Assembly: GCF_021390935.1 (NCBI RefSeq)
Contig: NZ_JAJPUI010000002.1
Coordinates: 682,001 to 746,000, forward strand
Direction: 5' to 3'
From: Streptomyces sp. CC228A
GTDB lineage: Bacteria; Actinomycetota; Actinomycetes; Streptomycetales; Streptomycetaceae
Length of the DNA stretch: 64,000 nt
Shown here: positions 21,655 to 30,402 of the stretch, in pieces
Layout: each line of letters opens with the position of its first letter
How positions within the stretch are numbered: the stretch's first letter is position 1
The notes under the pieces: model-generated
Databases searched by the model: none
What the model was told of the DNA's origin: nothing
What the model saw: the letters and a program-made list of their open reading frames with translations, nothing else
Made by a program: the position numbers and the translations under genes

Positions 21655-23083
21655 GTGAGGCGACGACCCACCCGGGGTTTCGGAACCCTGCCCGCCGGGG
21701 TGCTGGTGGCGGCGTGGTGGCTGTCCCGGCCCGCCGCCGCGGACGGGCACGCGCGGCAGCAGGACGACATCGGGACGTCGGGCGCGGACCTGGTGCTCCC
21801 GCTGGCGCTGCTGGCCGCGGTGGTCGCGGTCGCGGCGTACACGTTCCTGACGCGGCGGCGGCGCGCCGCCACCCGCACCACACCGCACGGCGGCGTCCCG
21901 GTGCCGGAGCTCGCCGAGCTGGACGGCCGGGCACGGGCCGCGCTGGTCTCGGCGGACGACGCGGTCCGCACCGGCCGGGAGGAACTGGCCGCCGCGGCGG
22001 CCGTCGCCGGAGCCGGCGCGGCGCCGTCGTTCGCGCAGGCCCTGCACCACGCGGAGGGGGAGCTGAGGGCGGCGTTCCGGCTGCGGCTGGAGCTGGACGA
22101 CGCCCGGCCGGAGGACGAGCCGGCGCGCCGGGAGATGCTGGAGGAGGTCGTCGCCCGCTGTGCGGACGCGGAGCGCCGCCTTGCGGAGGCGGCCGGCGCC
22201 CTCGACGCCCTGAGGAGTGCTCCGGAGCCCGCGAAGGAGGCCCTGGACGCGGCCGAGGAGCGGTGCCGCGAGCTGGGCGGGCGGCTCGGCACCGCGGAAG
22301 CCGCCCTGACCGCGCTGCGCGGCCGGTACGCGCCGTCGGCGGTGGCGCCCGTGGCCACCGCGCCGGACCGGGCGGAGGCGCGGCTGCGGTCCGCCCGGGA
22401 CGGGCTGGCGAGGGCGCGCACCGCCGCGGGGCCGGAGGCGGTGCGGCAGCTGTGGGCGGCGGAGGCGGCGCTGGCGCAGGCGGAGCTGCTGGTGGACGCG
22501 GTGGACCGGCGGGCGGTGGAGCTGGCCGAGGCGGCGGGGCGGCTGCCGGGGGCCCTTGCGGAGGCCGAGGCGGACCTCGCGGAGGCGGCGAAGGTGCTGG
22601 AGGACCTCGCCGAGGGCCTGCCGGGGCGGCCGCCGAGGGTGTGACCAAGGCGGACCTGCGGGGCCGCACCGCCCGGGTGGAGTCGGTCACCGGGGACGTG
22701 CGCCGCCTGGTGGAGGAGGGCCGGTACGACCCGGTGGAGGCGCTGCGCCGGGTGTCGGAGGCGGACGCGGCACTGGGCGCCGCGCTCGCGGCCGTACGGG
22801 GCCGCGGCGAGGAGGCGCGGCGGGCCCGGGCCTTCCTGGAGCACGCCCTGCTGTCGGCCCGCTCGGCGGTGGGCGCCGCCGACGTGTACGTGGCGGCCCA
22901 CCGGACGCTGGTACGGTCCCCGCCCGCACCCGGCTGGCCGAGGCGCGGCGGCGCCTGGACGAGGCGTCCGGCGGCGGGGAAGGCGCGCCGGCCCTGGCCC
23001 AGGAGGCGGACGGCCTGGCCCGCTCGGCGCAGGCCCTCGCCGAACAGGACGTGCGGCTCCACGGCACTTCCCCGGCGAGCTGA
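21655..23083 (+). pseudogene. Membrane-anchored coiled-coil protein related to the C-terminal part of TPM-domain proteins, frameshifted twice
   Basis: The GTG at 21655 opens a protein with a signal-like N-terminus (FGTLPAGVLVAAWWLSRPAAA), one membrane span (DLVLPLALLAAVVAVAAYTF) and then some 270 residues of alanine/glutamate-rich coiled-coil. The frame ends at 22644. The same kind of sequence continues in the next frame (GVTKADLRGRTARVESVTGD, about 22626-22915) and then in the third (TRLAEARRRLDEASGGG to the stop at 23083). Both joins need one added base, in GGGG at about 22622 and CCCC at about 22918. The TPM domain that usually precedes such a tail in streptomycete relatives is absent. Function unknown; likely envelope-associated. 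Confidence 0.7.
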
Positions 23084-23118
23084 CCCCGCCGGGAGCCGGA
23101 ACCCGGGCGGCGGACCAG

Positions 23119-23256
23119 GGGCGGGGCGGGTGCGGCGCGCGGCGGGGCGGGGCCTGCCCGCTCCAGGGGCGAGGCGAGGCGGGTGCAGCGCGGCGGGGCC
23201 TGCCCGTCCCGGGGCGGGGCAGGTGCGGCGCGGCGGGGCGGGGCCTGCCCGCCACG
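23119..23256. repeat. G+C-rich tandem repeat, about 46 bp x 3
   Basis: Three imperfect copies of a unit built on GGGCGGGTGCGGCGCGGCGG and GGCCTGCCCG fill most of the gap between convergent genes. Adjacent copies differ by short insertions. No gene is visible here. Confidence 0.65.
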
Positions 23257-23329
23257 GGGGCGGGGGCGCCCGGGGCGGGACGTGCCGGGCCCCGGTGCGG
23301 GGCGGCGGGGCGCCGCCGCCCGCGTGCTG

Positions 23330-25975
23330 TCAGAACAGGTCCAGCAACTGGTCCACCGTCAGCTCGGCCGGCGCGCCGCCGTCACCGGACGGCAGCGGCA
23401 GCTCGAACCACACCGTCTTCCCGCGCGGTGTGCGCCGGGAGCCCCAGCCCGCGCTGAGCATCCCCACCAGCTGGAGGCCCCGGCCGCCCTCGTCGGTGTC
23501 GCGGGCGCGGCGCCGCCGCGGCTGGACGAGGCCGCCGTCCCACACCTCGCACACCAGGGTGCGGTCGTGCAGCAGCCGCAGCCGGATCTCGCCCTCGCCG
23601 TACCGCAGCGCGTTGGTGACGAGTTCGCTGACGAGCAGTTCGACGGTGTCCGCGAGGGCGTCGAGACCCCAGGCGGCCAGCTGCGCGCAGGCCAGCTCGC
23701 GGGCGCGCCCCACGGAGCGCGGCTCGCGCGGCAGTCGCCAGTCGCCCACGGCCTCCGCGGGCAGCCCGCGGACGCGGGCCATCAGCAGGGCGATGTCGTC
23801 CTGCCCGTGCCGGGTGTCGAGGGTGCCGAAGACGTGGTCGCAGACGTCCTCCAGGGGCCGTCCGGCCTGGGCGAGGGCGCCGCGGAACGCCTCCAGGCCC
23901 TCGTCGAGCGGATGGTCCCGGGACTCGACGAGCCCGTCGGTGTACAGCGCCAGCAGGGCGCCCTCCGGCAGCTCCACCTCGACCTCCTCGAAGGGCTCGC
24001 CGCCGACGCCGAGCGGCATCCCCGGCGGCACGTCGAGCAGCATCGCCTCCTCGCCGGGCTCGACGAGGACGGGCGGCATGTGTCCGGCGCTGGCGAAGGT
24101 GCACCGGCGGGTGACCGCGTCGTACACCGCGTACACGCAGGTGGCGAGGTACACCTCGGACAGCTCCGGGCCCTTGGGCCGGGCGCCGGTCCGCGGGGCC
24201 CCGTCGGCGCCGCGCGGGGCGGGGACGCCGCCGGGGGCGCCGAGGCCGCGGGCGATCTCGTCGAGGTGGGACAGCACCTCCGCGGGCTCCAGGTCGAGCT
24301 GGGCGAGGGTGCGCACGGCGGTGCGCAGCTCCCCCATGGCGACGGCGGCGCGCAGTCCGCGCCCCATGACGTCGCCGACGACGAGGGCGGTGCGGTGTCC
24401 GGGCAGCTCGATGACGTCGAACCAGTCGCCGCCGACCTCGGTGGCGGCGTTCCCCGGCAGGTACCGGCAGGCGATGTCGAGACCCGCGGCCTCGGGGGCG
24501 CCGGGCGGCAGCAGGCTGCGCTGCAGGATGAGCGCGCGTTCGTGCTCGCGGCGGTACAGGCGGGCGTTGTCGATGCACACGGCGGCGCGCGCGGCCAGTT
24601 CGACGGCGAGGGCCCGGTCGCGCTCCCCGAAGGGCTCGCTGCCCTTCGTCCGGGAGAACTGGACGAGCCCGACGACGGTGTCGTGGGCGACCATCGGCAC
24701 GGCGAGGGTGGAGTGGACGAGGCCGCCGTCCCCGCCGGGGACGAGGGCGGGCCGGCCGGTGCGCAGGCTCTTGGCGCAGGGCGAGGCGTACGGGTAGCGG
24801 TGGACGGCGCCGACGTGCGGGGAGGCGGTGCCGCCGTCCTCGCAGCAGCCGATGGCGGCGGTGCTCGCGGCGGCTCTTCCGGTGGCTCCGGTGGCTCCGG
24901 TGGCTCCAGTGGCTCCAGTGGCTCCGGTGACGAGGGGCGCGTCGGACACCGCGCTGGCGAAGGCGACGCGCCGCAGGCTCGCGGTCGGCCCGGCGGGCTG
25001 TCCCGCGGGCCGGCCCGGCGGGGCCTCGTCGCCGGTGAGCAGCGCCTGGTAGAGGTCCACGGAGGCGAGGTCGCAGAAACCGGGGACGGCCACGTCGAGG
25101 AGTTCCCTGGCGGTCGTCTCCAGGTCGAGGGAGGTGCCGATGCGGGCACTGGCCTCGCCCAGGAGCGCGAGGTTGCGGCGGGCGCTGGCGGCCTCGCGGG
25201 CCGCGTTGTGACGGCGGGTCACATCGATGCCGAGCCCGGCGACACCGATGGGGCGGCCGGAGCCGCTGTGGACGCGGTAGAGGTTGACGGACCAGTGGCG
25301 GCGCTCCGTGTCGCCGGGCACGGTGCCGACGAGTTGGAGGTCCGTGACGGCCTCCCCGGTCTCCAGGACCTGCCGGAGCGCGGCGGTCATCCGGTCGGCT
25401 TCCTGGCGGGGCAGGTAGTCGTGGGCGCAGCGGCCCCGGTGCGCGTCGGCGGTGCCGCCGAAGACGGTGGCGAAGCGCTGGTTCGCCCGCTGCACCGTCA
25501 GGTCCGTACCGAAGAGCACGAAGCCGAAGGGGGATTGACCGAAAATGGCCTGTGACGCGGCCAGGTCCGTCTCTATTCGGCGTAGGGCACGTACGTCGAC
25601 GGCGATGCACACGGCGCCACGTTCGCCGTGCTCCGTCTCACTCGGCATGACGTACACCTCGGCCAGGCCGTGGGCGTGGCGTTCACCGGGGACGCGGAAC
25701 GGGACGAGGCCGGTCCACTCCTTGCCGTCGAGCACCTCGGCGACCTTGCGGTGGCCGCGGGGCCGCAACTCGGCGGGGATCAGGGCCTCGACGGGGTCCA
25801 TGCCGCGCACCTCGCCCGCGGCGAGGCCGAACAGCTCCGCGGCCCGCAGGCTCCAGTGGTCGACGAGCCCGTCGGGGCCGATGGAGAAGGACGCCACCTT
25901 GATGTAGTCATAGATCGAGCCAGGCGGGCTGCTCTGCCACATGACGCCGTTCGCCGTCTCAGGTGTCTCGCTCAC
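23330..25975 (-). CDS. PAS-PAS-GAF-SpoIIE-type PP2C phosphatase with C-terminal HATPase domain
   Basis: 881 residues from a GTG at 25975 with GGAGGGG upstream. Domains in order: PAS (about 20-130), second PAS (135-250), GAF (275-480), SpoIIE-type PP2C phosphatase (500-725; GGDWFDVIELPG and VGDVMGRGLRAA are the metal-binding segments), then an anti-sigma-type histidine-kinase-like ATPase (755-870; LVSELVTNALRYGEG, GGRGLQLVGMLS). Such proteins are cytoplasmic sensors that dephosphorylate anti-anti-sigma factors and may also act as anti-sigma kinases. A tandem 9-base repeat (about 24880-24935) encodes TGATGATGATGATG inside the GAF domain. The signal sensed is unknown. Confidence 0.93.
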   Translation of the reverse strand: MSETPETANGVMWQSSPPGSIYDYIKVASFSIGPDGLVDHWSLRAAELFGLAAGEVRGMDPVEALIPAELRPRGHRKVAEVLDGKEWTGLVPFRVPGERHAHGLAEVYVMPSETEHGERGAVCIAVDVRALRRIETDLAASQAIFGQSPFGFVLFGTDLTVQRANQRFATVFGGTADAHRGRCAHDYLPRQEADRMTAALRQVLETGEAVTDLQLVGTVPGDTERRHWSVNLYRVHSGSGRPIGVAGLGIDVTRRHNAAREAASARRNLALLGEASARIGTSLDLETTARELLDVAVPGFCDLASVDLYQALLTGDEAPPGRPAGQPAGPTASLRRVAFASAVSDAPLVTGATGATGATGATGATGRAAASTAAIGCCEDGGTASPHVGAVHRYPYASPCAKSLRTGRPALVPGGDGGLVHSTLAVPMVAHDTVVGLVQFSRTKGSEPFGERDRALAVELAARAAVCIDNARLYRREHERALILQRSLLPPGAPEAAGLDIACRYLPGNAATEVGGDWFDVIELPGHRTALVVGDVMGRGLRAAVAMGELRTAVRTLAQLDLEPAEVLSHLDEIARGLGAPGGVPAPRGADGAPRTGARPKGPELSEVYLATCVYAVYDAVTRRCTFASAGHMPPVLVEPGEEAMLLDVPPGMPLGVGGEPFEEVEVELPEGALLALYTDGLVESRDHPLDEGLEAFRGALAQAGRPLEDVCDHVFGTLDTRHGQDDIALLMARVRGLPAEAVGDWRLPREPRSVGRARELACAQLAAWGLDALADTVELLVSELVTNALRYGEGEIRLRLLHDRTLVCEVWDGGLVQPRRRRARDTDEGGRGLQLVGMLSAGWGSRRTPRGKTVWFELPLPSGDGGAPAELTVDQLLDLF

Positions 25976-26122
25976 GCGACCGTCCCCTCCAGCTCACCGC
26001 ACCGGACCGGCCATTCCCGCAGTATTCAGCACTACGGCCCGGGTCGGCACGCCGTTCACGATCACAGGGTGGTCTCGTTCGTTTCCCGCCGAGACGGAAG
26101 TGATCGTTGTCCCTTCCCTCTT

Positions 26123-26560
26123 CTAACCAGGCAGGGCCAGCTCGAACCACACGGTCTTCCCCGACCTGCCCTTACGCGTGCCCCAGCGGCGCGCGGAGCA
26201 GGCGACGAGCTGCAGTCCGCGACCGCCCTCGTCGTCGGGGCCCGCGACGCGTTCGCGGGGCGGATCCGGGAGCGGGTCGGACACCTCGACAAGGAGCGCG
26301 GGGTGGGCCGGCGTGGGCAGCGGCTCCTCCAGGTCGGGCTGGAGGCGGACGAGCCGCACACCGATCGGGCCGTAGGCGTAGCGACAGGAATTGGTCACCA
26401 GTTCGCTCACGAGGAGGACGGTCACATCGCCGAGGGCGGCGTCGAGCTGCCAGGAGCGGAGGGTGTCGCGCACGACGTGGCGGGCGGTGCGCACCGCGTC
26501 CAGCTCTCCGGAAAAGGTCCATTCGGCGCACTCGCCCTCGGTGTCGATCACGCCGCTCAC
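26123..26560 (-). CDS. Anti-sigma-factor-like ATP-binding protein (RsbW/HATPase family)
   Basis: 145 residues, consisting almost entirely of a GHKL ATPase domain: VTVLLVSELVTNSCRYA (N-box) and DDEGGRGLQLVACSA (G-box), ending KTVWFELALPG. The family includes anti-sigma kinases and many orphan streptomycete copies. The start is a GTG at 26560 with GGGGAA upstream. Its C-terminal half closely resembles the HATPase domain of the adjacent PP2C protein on the same strand, 147 bases downstream, suggesting a shared partner-switching role or local duplication. Partner sigma factor unknown. Confidence 0.88.
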   Translation of the reverse strand: MSGVIDTEGECAEWTFSGELDAVRTARHVVRDTLRSWQLDAALGDVTVLLVSELVTNSCRYAYGPIGVRLVRLQPDLEEPLPTPAHPALLVEVSDPLPDPPRERVAGPDDEGGRGLQLVACSARRWGTRKGRSGKTVWFELALPG

Positions 26561-27060
26561 TTCCCCAGGCCAGGAGCAGACCCGCGCCTGATTTCAGGCG
26601 GTTAATCAGCACATACCCGAAATGCGGTGCAGCCTATCGCGGGACGGCACCCGGGGTGGCACGAACGGCGTACACCGCGGGAGGCGTCGAGCACCGGCCG
26701 CCCCGCGGCACCACCGTGAGGGCGCCGCGGGGCGACCGCCTCCATGGTGCCCCTGCCGCCGGCAGGCCGCCGACGCAGGGGACTTGCCGACACGGTCGGT
26801 GGAACCGGCCGGCGGGTCGGCTCGTACGGCCCCACGGGCAGGCGCGGCCCATCCGTCCCACCGGCCCCGACACACCCCACCGGCCCTGACTCGCCCCTTC
26901 CGTCCTGACGCGGCTCATGCGGGCCGGCCGGCTCACCAGACCCGTCAGGCCCACCAGGCCCACCAGGCCACCAGAGCCACCACACCCATCAGGTCAGCCA
27001 AGCCCCACGGGATCTGGCCCACGGGGCCCACCCTTCCTACCGGGCTCACGGAGCCCACCC
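26561..27060. other. 500-base gap without a convincing gene; low-complexity sequence
   Basis: The right half (about 26930-27110) is a degenerate array of CCCACCAGG / GGGCCCACC words extending into the 3' end of the Nudix gene, where it encodes the glycine/proline tail. Open frames here have the amino-acid composition of shadow reading and lack ribosome sites. I find no gene. Confidence 0.6.
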
Positions 27061-27534
27061 TTACCGGGCCCACCCCTTCCCACCGGGCCCACCAGGCCCA
27101 TACGGCCCAGCACCCTCCTCCGGCGCGTCAGGGAGGAGACGCACGGCTTCGCGCACCGCGGGAACGTCCTGCTCAAGCCAGTCCACGCTGTCCCAGTCGC
27201 CGCGGGACACCCACCGCAGCCGGTCGTGGTCCTGAAGGGGGCGCGGCTCGCCGGACCGTACGCGGACCGTCCACACCCGCAGGACGTAGCCGCGCCCGAG
27301 GGGCCATTCGCCGGGGATGCGCTCGTCGGGCTCCGCCTCGATCCCCAACTCCTCGCGCAACTCGCGCACCAGCGCCTCGCGCGGGCTCTCCCCCGGCTCC
27401 AGCTTGCCTCCGGGCAGCTCCCAGCGGCCGGCCAGTTCGGGAGGCGCACTGCGGCGCGCGGCGAGCAGCCGCCCGCGGTCGTACACCGCTCCGGCGACCA
27501 CCACGCGCTCCGTCACATCGGTCGGGTCCGTCAT
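27061..27534 (-). CDS. Nudix hydrolase (MutT-like)
   Basis: 157 residues. The Nudix box is GGKLEPGESPREALVRELRE followed by ELGIE, a full match to GX5EX7REUXEEXGU. It would hydrolyse a nucleoside diphosphate linked to another moiety, in the manner of 8-oxo-dGTPases that prefer oxidised nucleotides, but the exact substrate cannot be told. Start ATG at 27534. The last 15 residues (GAGPYGPGGPGGKGWAR) come from the low-complexity repeat downstream, so the natural C-terminus may originally have ended near LLPDAPEE. Confidence 0.92.
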   Translation of the reverse strand: MTDPTDVTERVVVAGAVYDRGRLLAARRSAPPELAGRWELPGGKLEPGESPREALVRELREELGIEAEPDERIPGEWPLGRGYVLRVWTVRVRSGEPRPLQDHDRLRWVSRGDWDSVDWLEQDVPAVREAVRLLPDAPEEGAGPYGPGGPGGKGWAR

Positions 27535-27567
27535 GCGCCGGAGCGTACCGGGCCGCCGGCGGGCGCC

Positions 27568-27747
27568 TCAGCGCGCCGGCTCGCCGATCCGCTCCACCCA
27601 GTAGAGCTGCCGGTGTCCCCGCAGGTCGAGCCGGTCCACGACCCGCTGGGCCTCGTCGCGCGTCGCGTACCGGCCGACGCGGTAGTGGTTGCCGTTGTCG
27701 TCCTGCCGAATGACCTGCCAGAGCAGGGTCGCACCACTGTCGGACAT
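27568..27747 (-). CDS. Small SPOR-like protein
   Basis: 59 residues from the ATG at 27747 (GGGGAG upstream). The sequence LLWQVIRQDDNGNHYRVGRY then ATRDEAQRVVDRLDLRGHRQ has the beta-alpha-beta pattern and aromatic spacing of a single SPOR-type repeat. No signal peptide is visible. Widespread as a short orphan in streptomycetes as far as I recall. It lies 33 bases upstream of the Nudix gene on the same strand and may be co-transcribed. Function unproven. Confidence 0.75.
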   Translation of the reverse strand: MSDSGATLLWQVIRQDDNGNHYRVGRYATRDEAQRVVDRLDLRGHRQLYWVERIGEPAR

Positions 27748-27892
27748 CACACCGCTCCCCCCGCCGGGTCGCATGTCTCCAAGGATTCCGATGAAACCGC
27801 AATCCGCATATGCCTGAGCTTACGCCTGACCTTCACACAGCGGATACGTGTTTACACAAAGAGACACAATCAAGCCAGCAGACCCCAAAGAG

Positions 27893-27922
27893 GGAGGGCG
27901 CAGCCTCCCGGCTGCGCCCTCC
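27893..27922 (-). terminator. Terminator of the GntR regulator gene
   Basis: GGAGGGCGCAGCC (27893-27905) and GGCTGCGCCCTCC (27910-27922) form a 13-bp perfect stem with a TCCC loop, about 180 bases beyond the regulator's stop. Reading on the minus strand it is followed by CTTTGG. Confidence 0.7.
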
Positions 27923-28040
27923 TCGACGCCCGACACCCCCTCGGACCCTTCCTCCGGCCACCGTGCGCGGCGCCCGCGCGCCGCCCGCGCGCCGCCCCGT
28001 ACCGCCGCCGCGTCCGGGGCGCGGGCCGACACCCCCGCCA

Positions 28041-28104
28041 GTCAGCACACCCCCGTCAGCACACCGCCCGGCAGCACACCGCCCGGCAGCACACCGCCCG
28101 TCAG
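28041..28104. repeat. 15-bp tandem repeat at the 3' end of the GntR gene
   Basis: Four imperfect copies of (G)GCAGCACACCGCCC run up to the regulator's stop codon at 28101. The 353-base gap 27748-28100 otherwise holds only the terminator. Confidence 0.6.
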
Positions 28105-28856
28105 CGCACCGGCAGGTGGTACGCCACGCGGTAGCGGTCCGCCGGGATGACGATGTCGGCGGTCTCCACCGGGCGGCCGGACGCGAAGTACGTCCGCTCG
28201 ACGACCATCACCACATGGCCGGGGACGCCGCCGAGCACGAGCAGTTCCTCGGCGAGGCCGGGGCGGGCCCCGACCTCCTCCGTCACGTTGTCCACGACGA
28301 CGTCGATGGCGGCCATCCGCTCCACGACGCCGCAGCCGCCCAGCGGGCCCTCCTCGGGGAGCATCACCGGCGTGCGCCCGGTGAGTGCCAGCGGCTCCCA
28401 GGAGACGGAGAGCATCATCGCCTCGCCGCCGTCCCGGAAGACGTACCGGGTGCGCATCACGGGGTCGCCGACGGCGATCCCCAACCGGTCGGCGACGGCC
28501 GGACCCGCGCCCTGCTGCTCACTGCTCGACTCCCAGGTGCCGCGCGCCCCGTCGGCGGCCTGCTCCTGGCGGAAGGGGTTGACCGAGCCGACGGCCGGCC
28601 GGTACCCGGAGCGGGCGATCCGGCGCGGCACGGGCCGCTCCTTCACGTATGTCCCGGACCCGGAGCGCCCCTCGACCAGCCCCTCGGCCATCAGGACCTT
28701 GCGGGCCTCCAGGGCGACGGTGTCGGAGACGCCGTACTCCTCGCGGATGCGGGCCTGCGAGGGGAGCCGGGTGTGCGGCGGCAGCGAGCCGTTGACGATC
28801 TTTTGCCGGAGATCGCTCGCAACGCGCAGATAGGCGGGCTGCTCACCGAAAGTCAC
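28101..28856 (-). CDS. GntR-family transcriptional regulator (HutC/UTRA type)
   Basis: 251 residues from the GTG at 28856, preceded by GGGAGTGG; an ATG further upstream (28937) would add a cysteine-rich stretch unlike the family. The N-terminal winged helix begins VTFGEQPAYLRVASDLRQKI and includes LPSQARIREEYGVSDTVALE and GLVEGRSGSGTYV. The C-terminal UTRA effector domain follows (DPVMRTRYVFRDGGEAMMLS; ERTYFASGRPVETADIVIPA). It should bind DNA as a dimer and respond to a small ligand. No target gene is obvious nearby. GGTTGCG(G)AG is repeated in its own upstream region (about 28890-28920), a possible autoregulatory site. Confidence 0.9.
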   Translation of the reverse strand: MTFGEQPAYLRVASDLRQKIVNGSLPPHTRLPSQARIREEYGVSDTVALEARKVLMAEGLVEGRSGSGTYVKERPVPRRIARSGYRPAVGSVNPFRQEQAADGARGTWESSSEQQGAGPAVADRLGIAVGDPVMRTRYVFRDGGEAMMLSVSWEPLALTGRTPVMLPEEGPLGGCGVVERMAAIDVVVDNVTEEVGARPGLAEELLVLGGVPGHVVMVVERTYFASGRPVETADIVIPADRYRVAYHLPVR

Positions 28857-28997
28857 GGACCACTCCCATCGGATTGACAGACAGCTACAGACTCGCAACC
28901 TAGAGTTGAGCTCCGCAACCATGGGCCAACGTTTCACTCGATGTGATGAAGTGGTGCTGGGACACCGTTTGGCCCTCGGCTTACCGCGGGTAGGACG

Positions 28998-30083
28998 TCA
29001 GCCCGCCGCCTGGTCCCCCGCCTGCGTCGTCGCGAGGTTCAGCGCCTTGCGCGCCTCCCTGCCGAAGTCCGCGGGCAGGGAGCCGTACGCCGCGTCGTAG
29101 CGCTCCCAGTACGTGTCCGGGTCCTTCGCGGCCGCCGCCGCGGCCCAGCGCCGGCCCGCCTCCTCCAGTTGCTCCGCCAGACCGGCCACGAGCTTCGCCG
29201 CGTCGCCGCCGTAGGGGTGGTCCCTGAGGGCGGTGGCGGCGGTGTCCAGCCCCTTCGCCATGCGCCCGGCCCAGGCGGTGTTGGCGGCCAGGTCCGCGTC
29301 GGCGTCCGCCTCGGGCTCCTCGTACCAGACCTCGTCGACGGGGTTGACCGCCGTGAGAAACGCCTGCTGGTCCGGGCTCAGCGTGGTGGCGTCGCTGCGC
29401 AGGGGCCCCGTCAGCTTGCCCTGGTCCGCGGCGAACATGCAGGTGACCGTGCGGTCGCCGAGGTAGCGCCAACTCTCCGCGGTGGGGTGGTAGTAGAAGA
29501 GGACGGCGTCCCGCGGCACGGCCCACGCGTCCATCGCGTACGCGTCCGCCAGGTCGCCGCAGCGCTGCTCCGCCTGCCGCTCGATCCGCTCGACGCCGGG
29601 GTACGCGGACCCGTCGAGCCGGAACGTCCCCGTCACCTCGGCGTCATGGGGCTCGTCGCAGGGCACCTCGGTGATCGCGGCGACCTCCTGCTCCTCGGAG
29701 GCGCCGCCCGGCTGGTCGAAGCAGATCCCGCGCTCCAGGCGGTGGACGGACGCGGAGCCGTCGCCGCCGTGCCGCAGTTCGTCCACCAGCGCCGGGAGGC
29801 CCCCGACGGACGGGCCGACGGCGAGGGCGACGGAGACCAGCAGCGTGCTCACCGAGGAGAGGGCGATGCCCGCCACCGCCATGCCCCGGCCCCGCCGGCC
29901 GGTGCGCCTGATGCCGCGCAGCGCCAGGAGTCCGAGGACCAGCCCCAGCGGCGGGACGCAGCACACGACGCCGGTGACGAGGGAGGCCACGGCCAGTCCG
30001 CTGGTGGGGGGCGGCGGGTACGGCGGATGCGGCGCGTACGGCTGGTCGGGGGCGGGCCGGTCCTGGGGGGACGACGGTGACAC
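28998..30083 (-). CDS. DUF4190 membrane protein with extracellular septum-formation-like domain
   Basis: 361 residues from the GTG at 30083 (AGGAG about 13 bases upstream). A proline-rich cytoplasmic head (PYAPHPPYPPPP) leads to two membrane spans in the DUF4190 pattern (SGLAVASLVTGVVCCVPPLG; GMAVAGIALSSVSTLLVSVA). The extracellular part, from HRLERGICFDQPGG, resembles the septum-formation domain found in actinobacterial envelope proteins, with paired cysteines. The reading could be extended to 30428, but that part is low-complexity and lacks a ribosome site. It probably acts at the cell envelope; precise role unknown. Confidence 0.83.
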   Translation of the reverse strand: MSPSSPQDRPAPDQPYAPHPPYPPPPTSGLAVASLVTGVVCCVPPLGLVLGLLALRGIRRTGRRGRGMAVAGIALSSVSTLLVSVALAVGPSVGGLPALVDELRHGGDGSASVHRLERGICFDQPGGASEEQEVAAITEVPCDEPHDAEVTGTFRLDGSAYPGVERIERQAEQRCGDLADAYAMDAWAVPRDAVLFYYHPTAESWRYLGDRTVTCMFAADQGKLTGPLRSDATTLSPDQQAFLTAVNPVDEVWYEEPEADADADLAANTAWAGRMAKGLDTAATALRDHPYGGDAAKLVAGLAEQLEEAGRRWAAAAAAKDPDTYWERYDAAYGSLPADFGREARKALNLATTQAGDQAAG

Positions 30084-30328
30084 GGGGGCAGAGCTCCTCG
30101 CCGGGCGCAGGGACGGTACCGAAGGGGCGGACGGTACCAAGCGAGGACGGCGCCCGGGGAACCGGGAGGGGACGCCCGGGCCACGCCCGCCCTGCGCCTC
30201 TGCGCCGCGCACCGGCCCCCAGGAGGGCGCGCCCGACCGGCGGGCCGTCCGCCGGCGGGCCCGCGGGCCCGTACCCCCCGGCCCTCCGCGGGTGTTCCCC
30301 GCGGCCGCGCGGCCTTCCGCGGAACGGG

Positions 30329-30362
30329 GAGGGGCGGGCGCCGCAGTCGGCGCCCGCCCCTC
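30329..30362 (-). terminator. Terminator of the subtilase gene
   Basis: GAGGGGCGGGCGCCG (30329-30343) and CGGCGCCCGCCCCTC (30348-30362) form a 15-bp perfect stem with a CAGT loop, 41 bases past the protease stop. Confidence 0.85.
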
Positions 30363-30402
30363 GTCAGCCGGGGTGCGTGGGACCCCGTGCCGTGTCAGCG
30401 GG

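Noticed and set aside
26602..26985. A minus-strand gene in the gap before the Nudix gene
   Set aside because: Low-complexity W/G/P-rich product, no ribosome site, no recognisable domain.
28922..28975. Terminator for the DUF4190 gene formed by GGGCCAA and TTGGCCC
   Set aside because: The stem is only 7 bp with a loop of about 40 bases; too weak to call.
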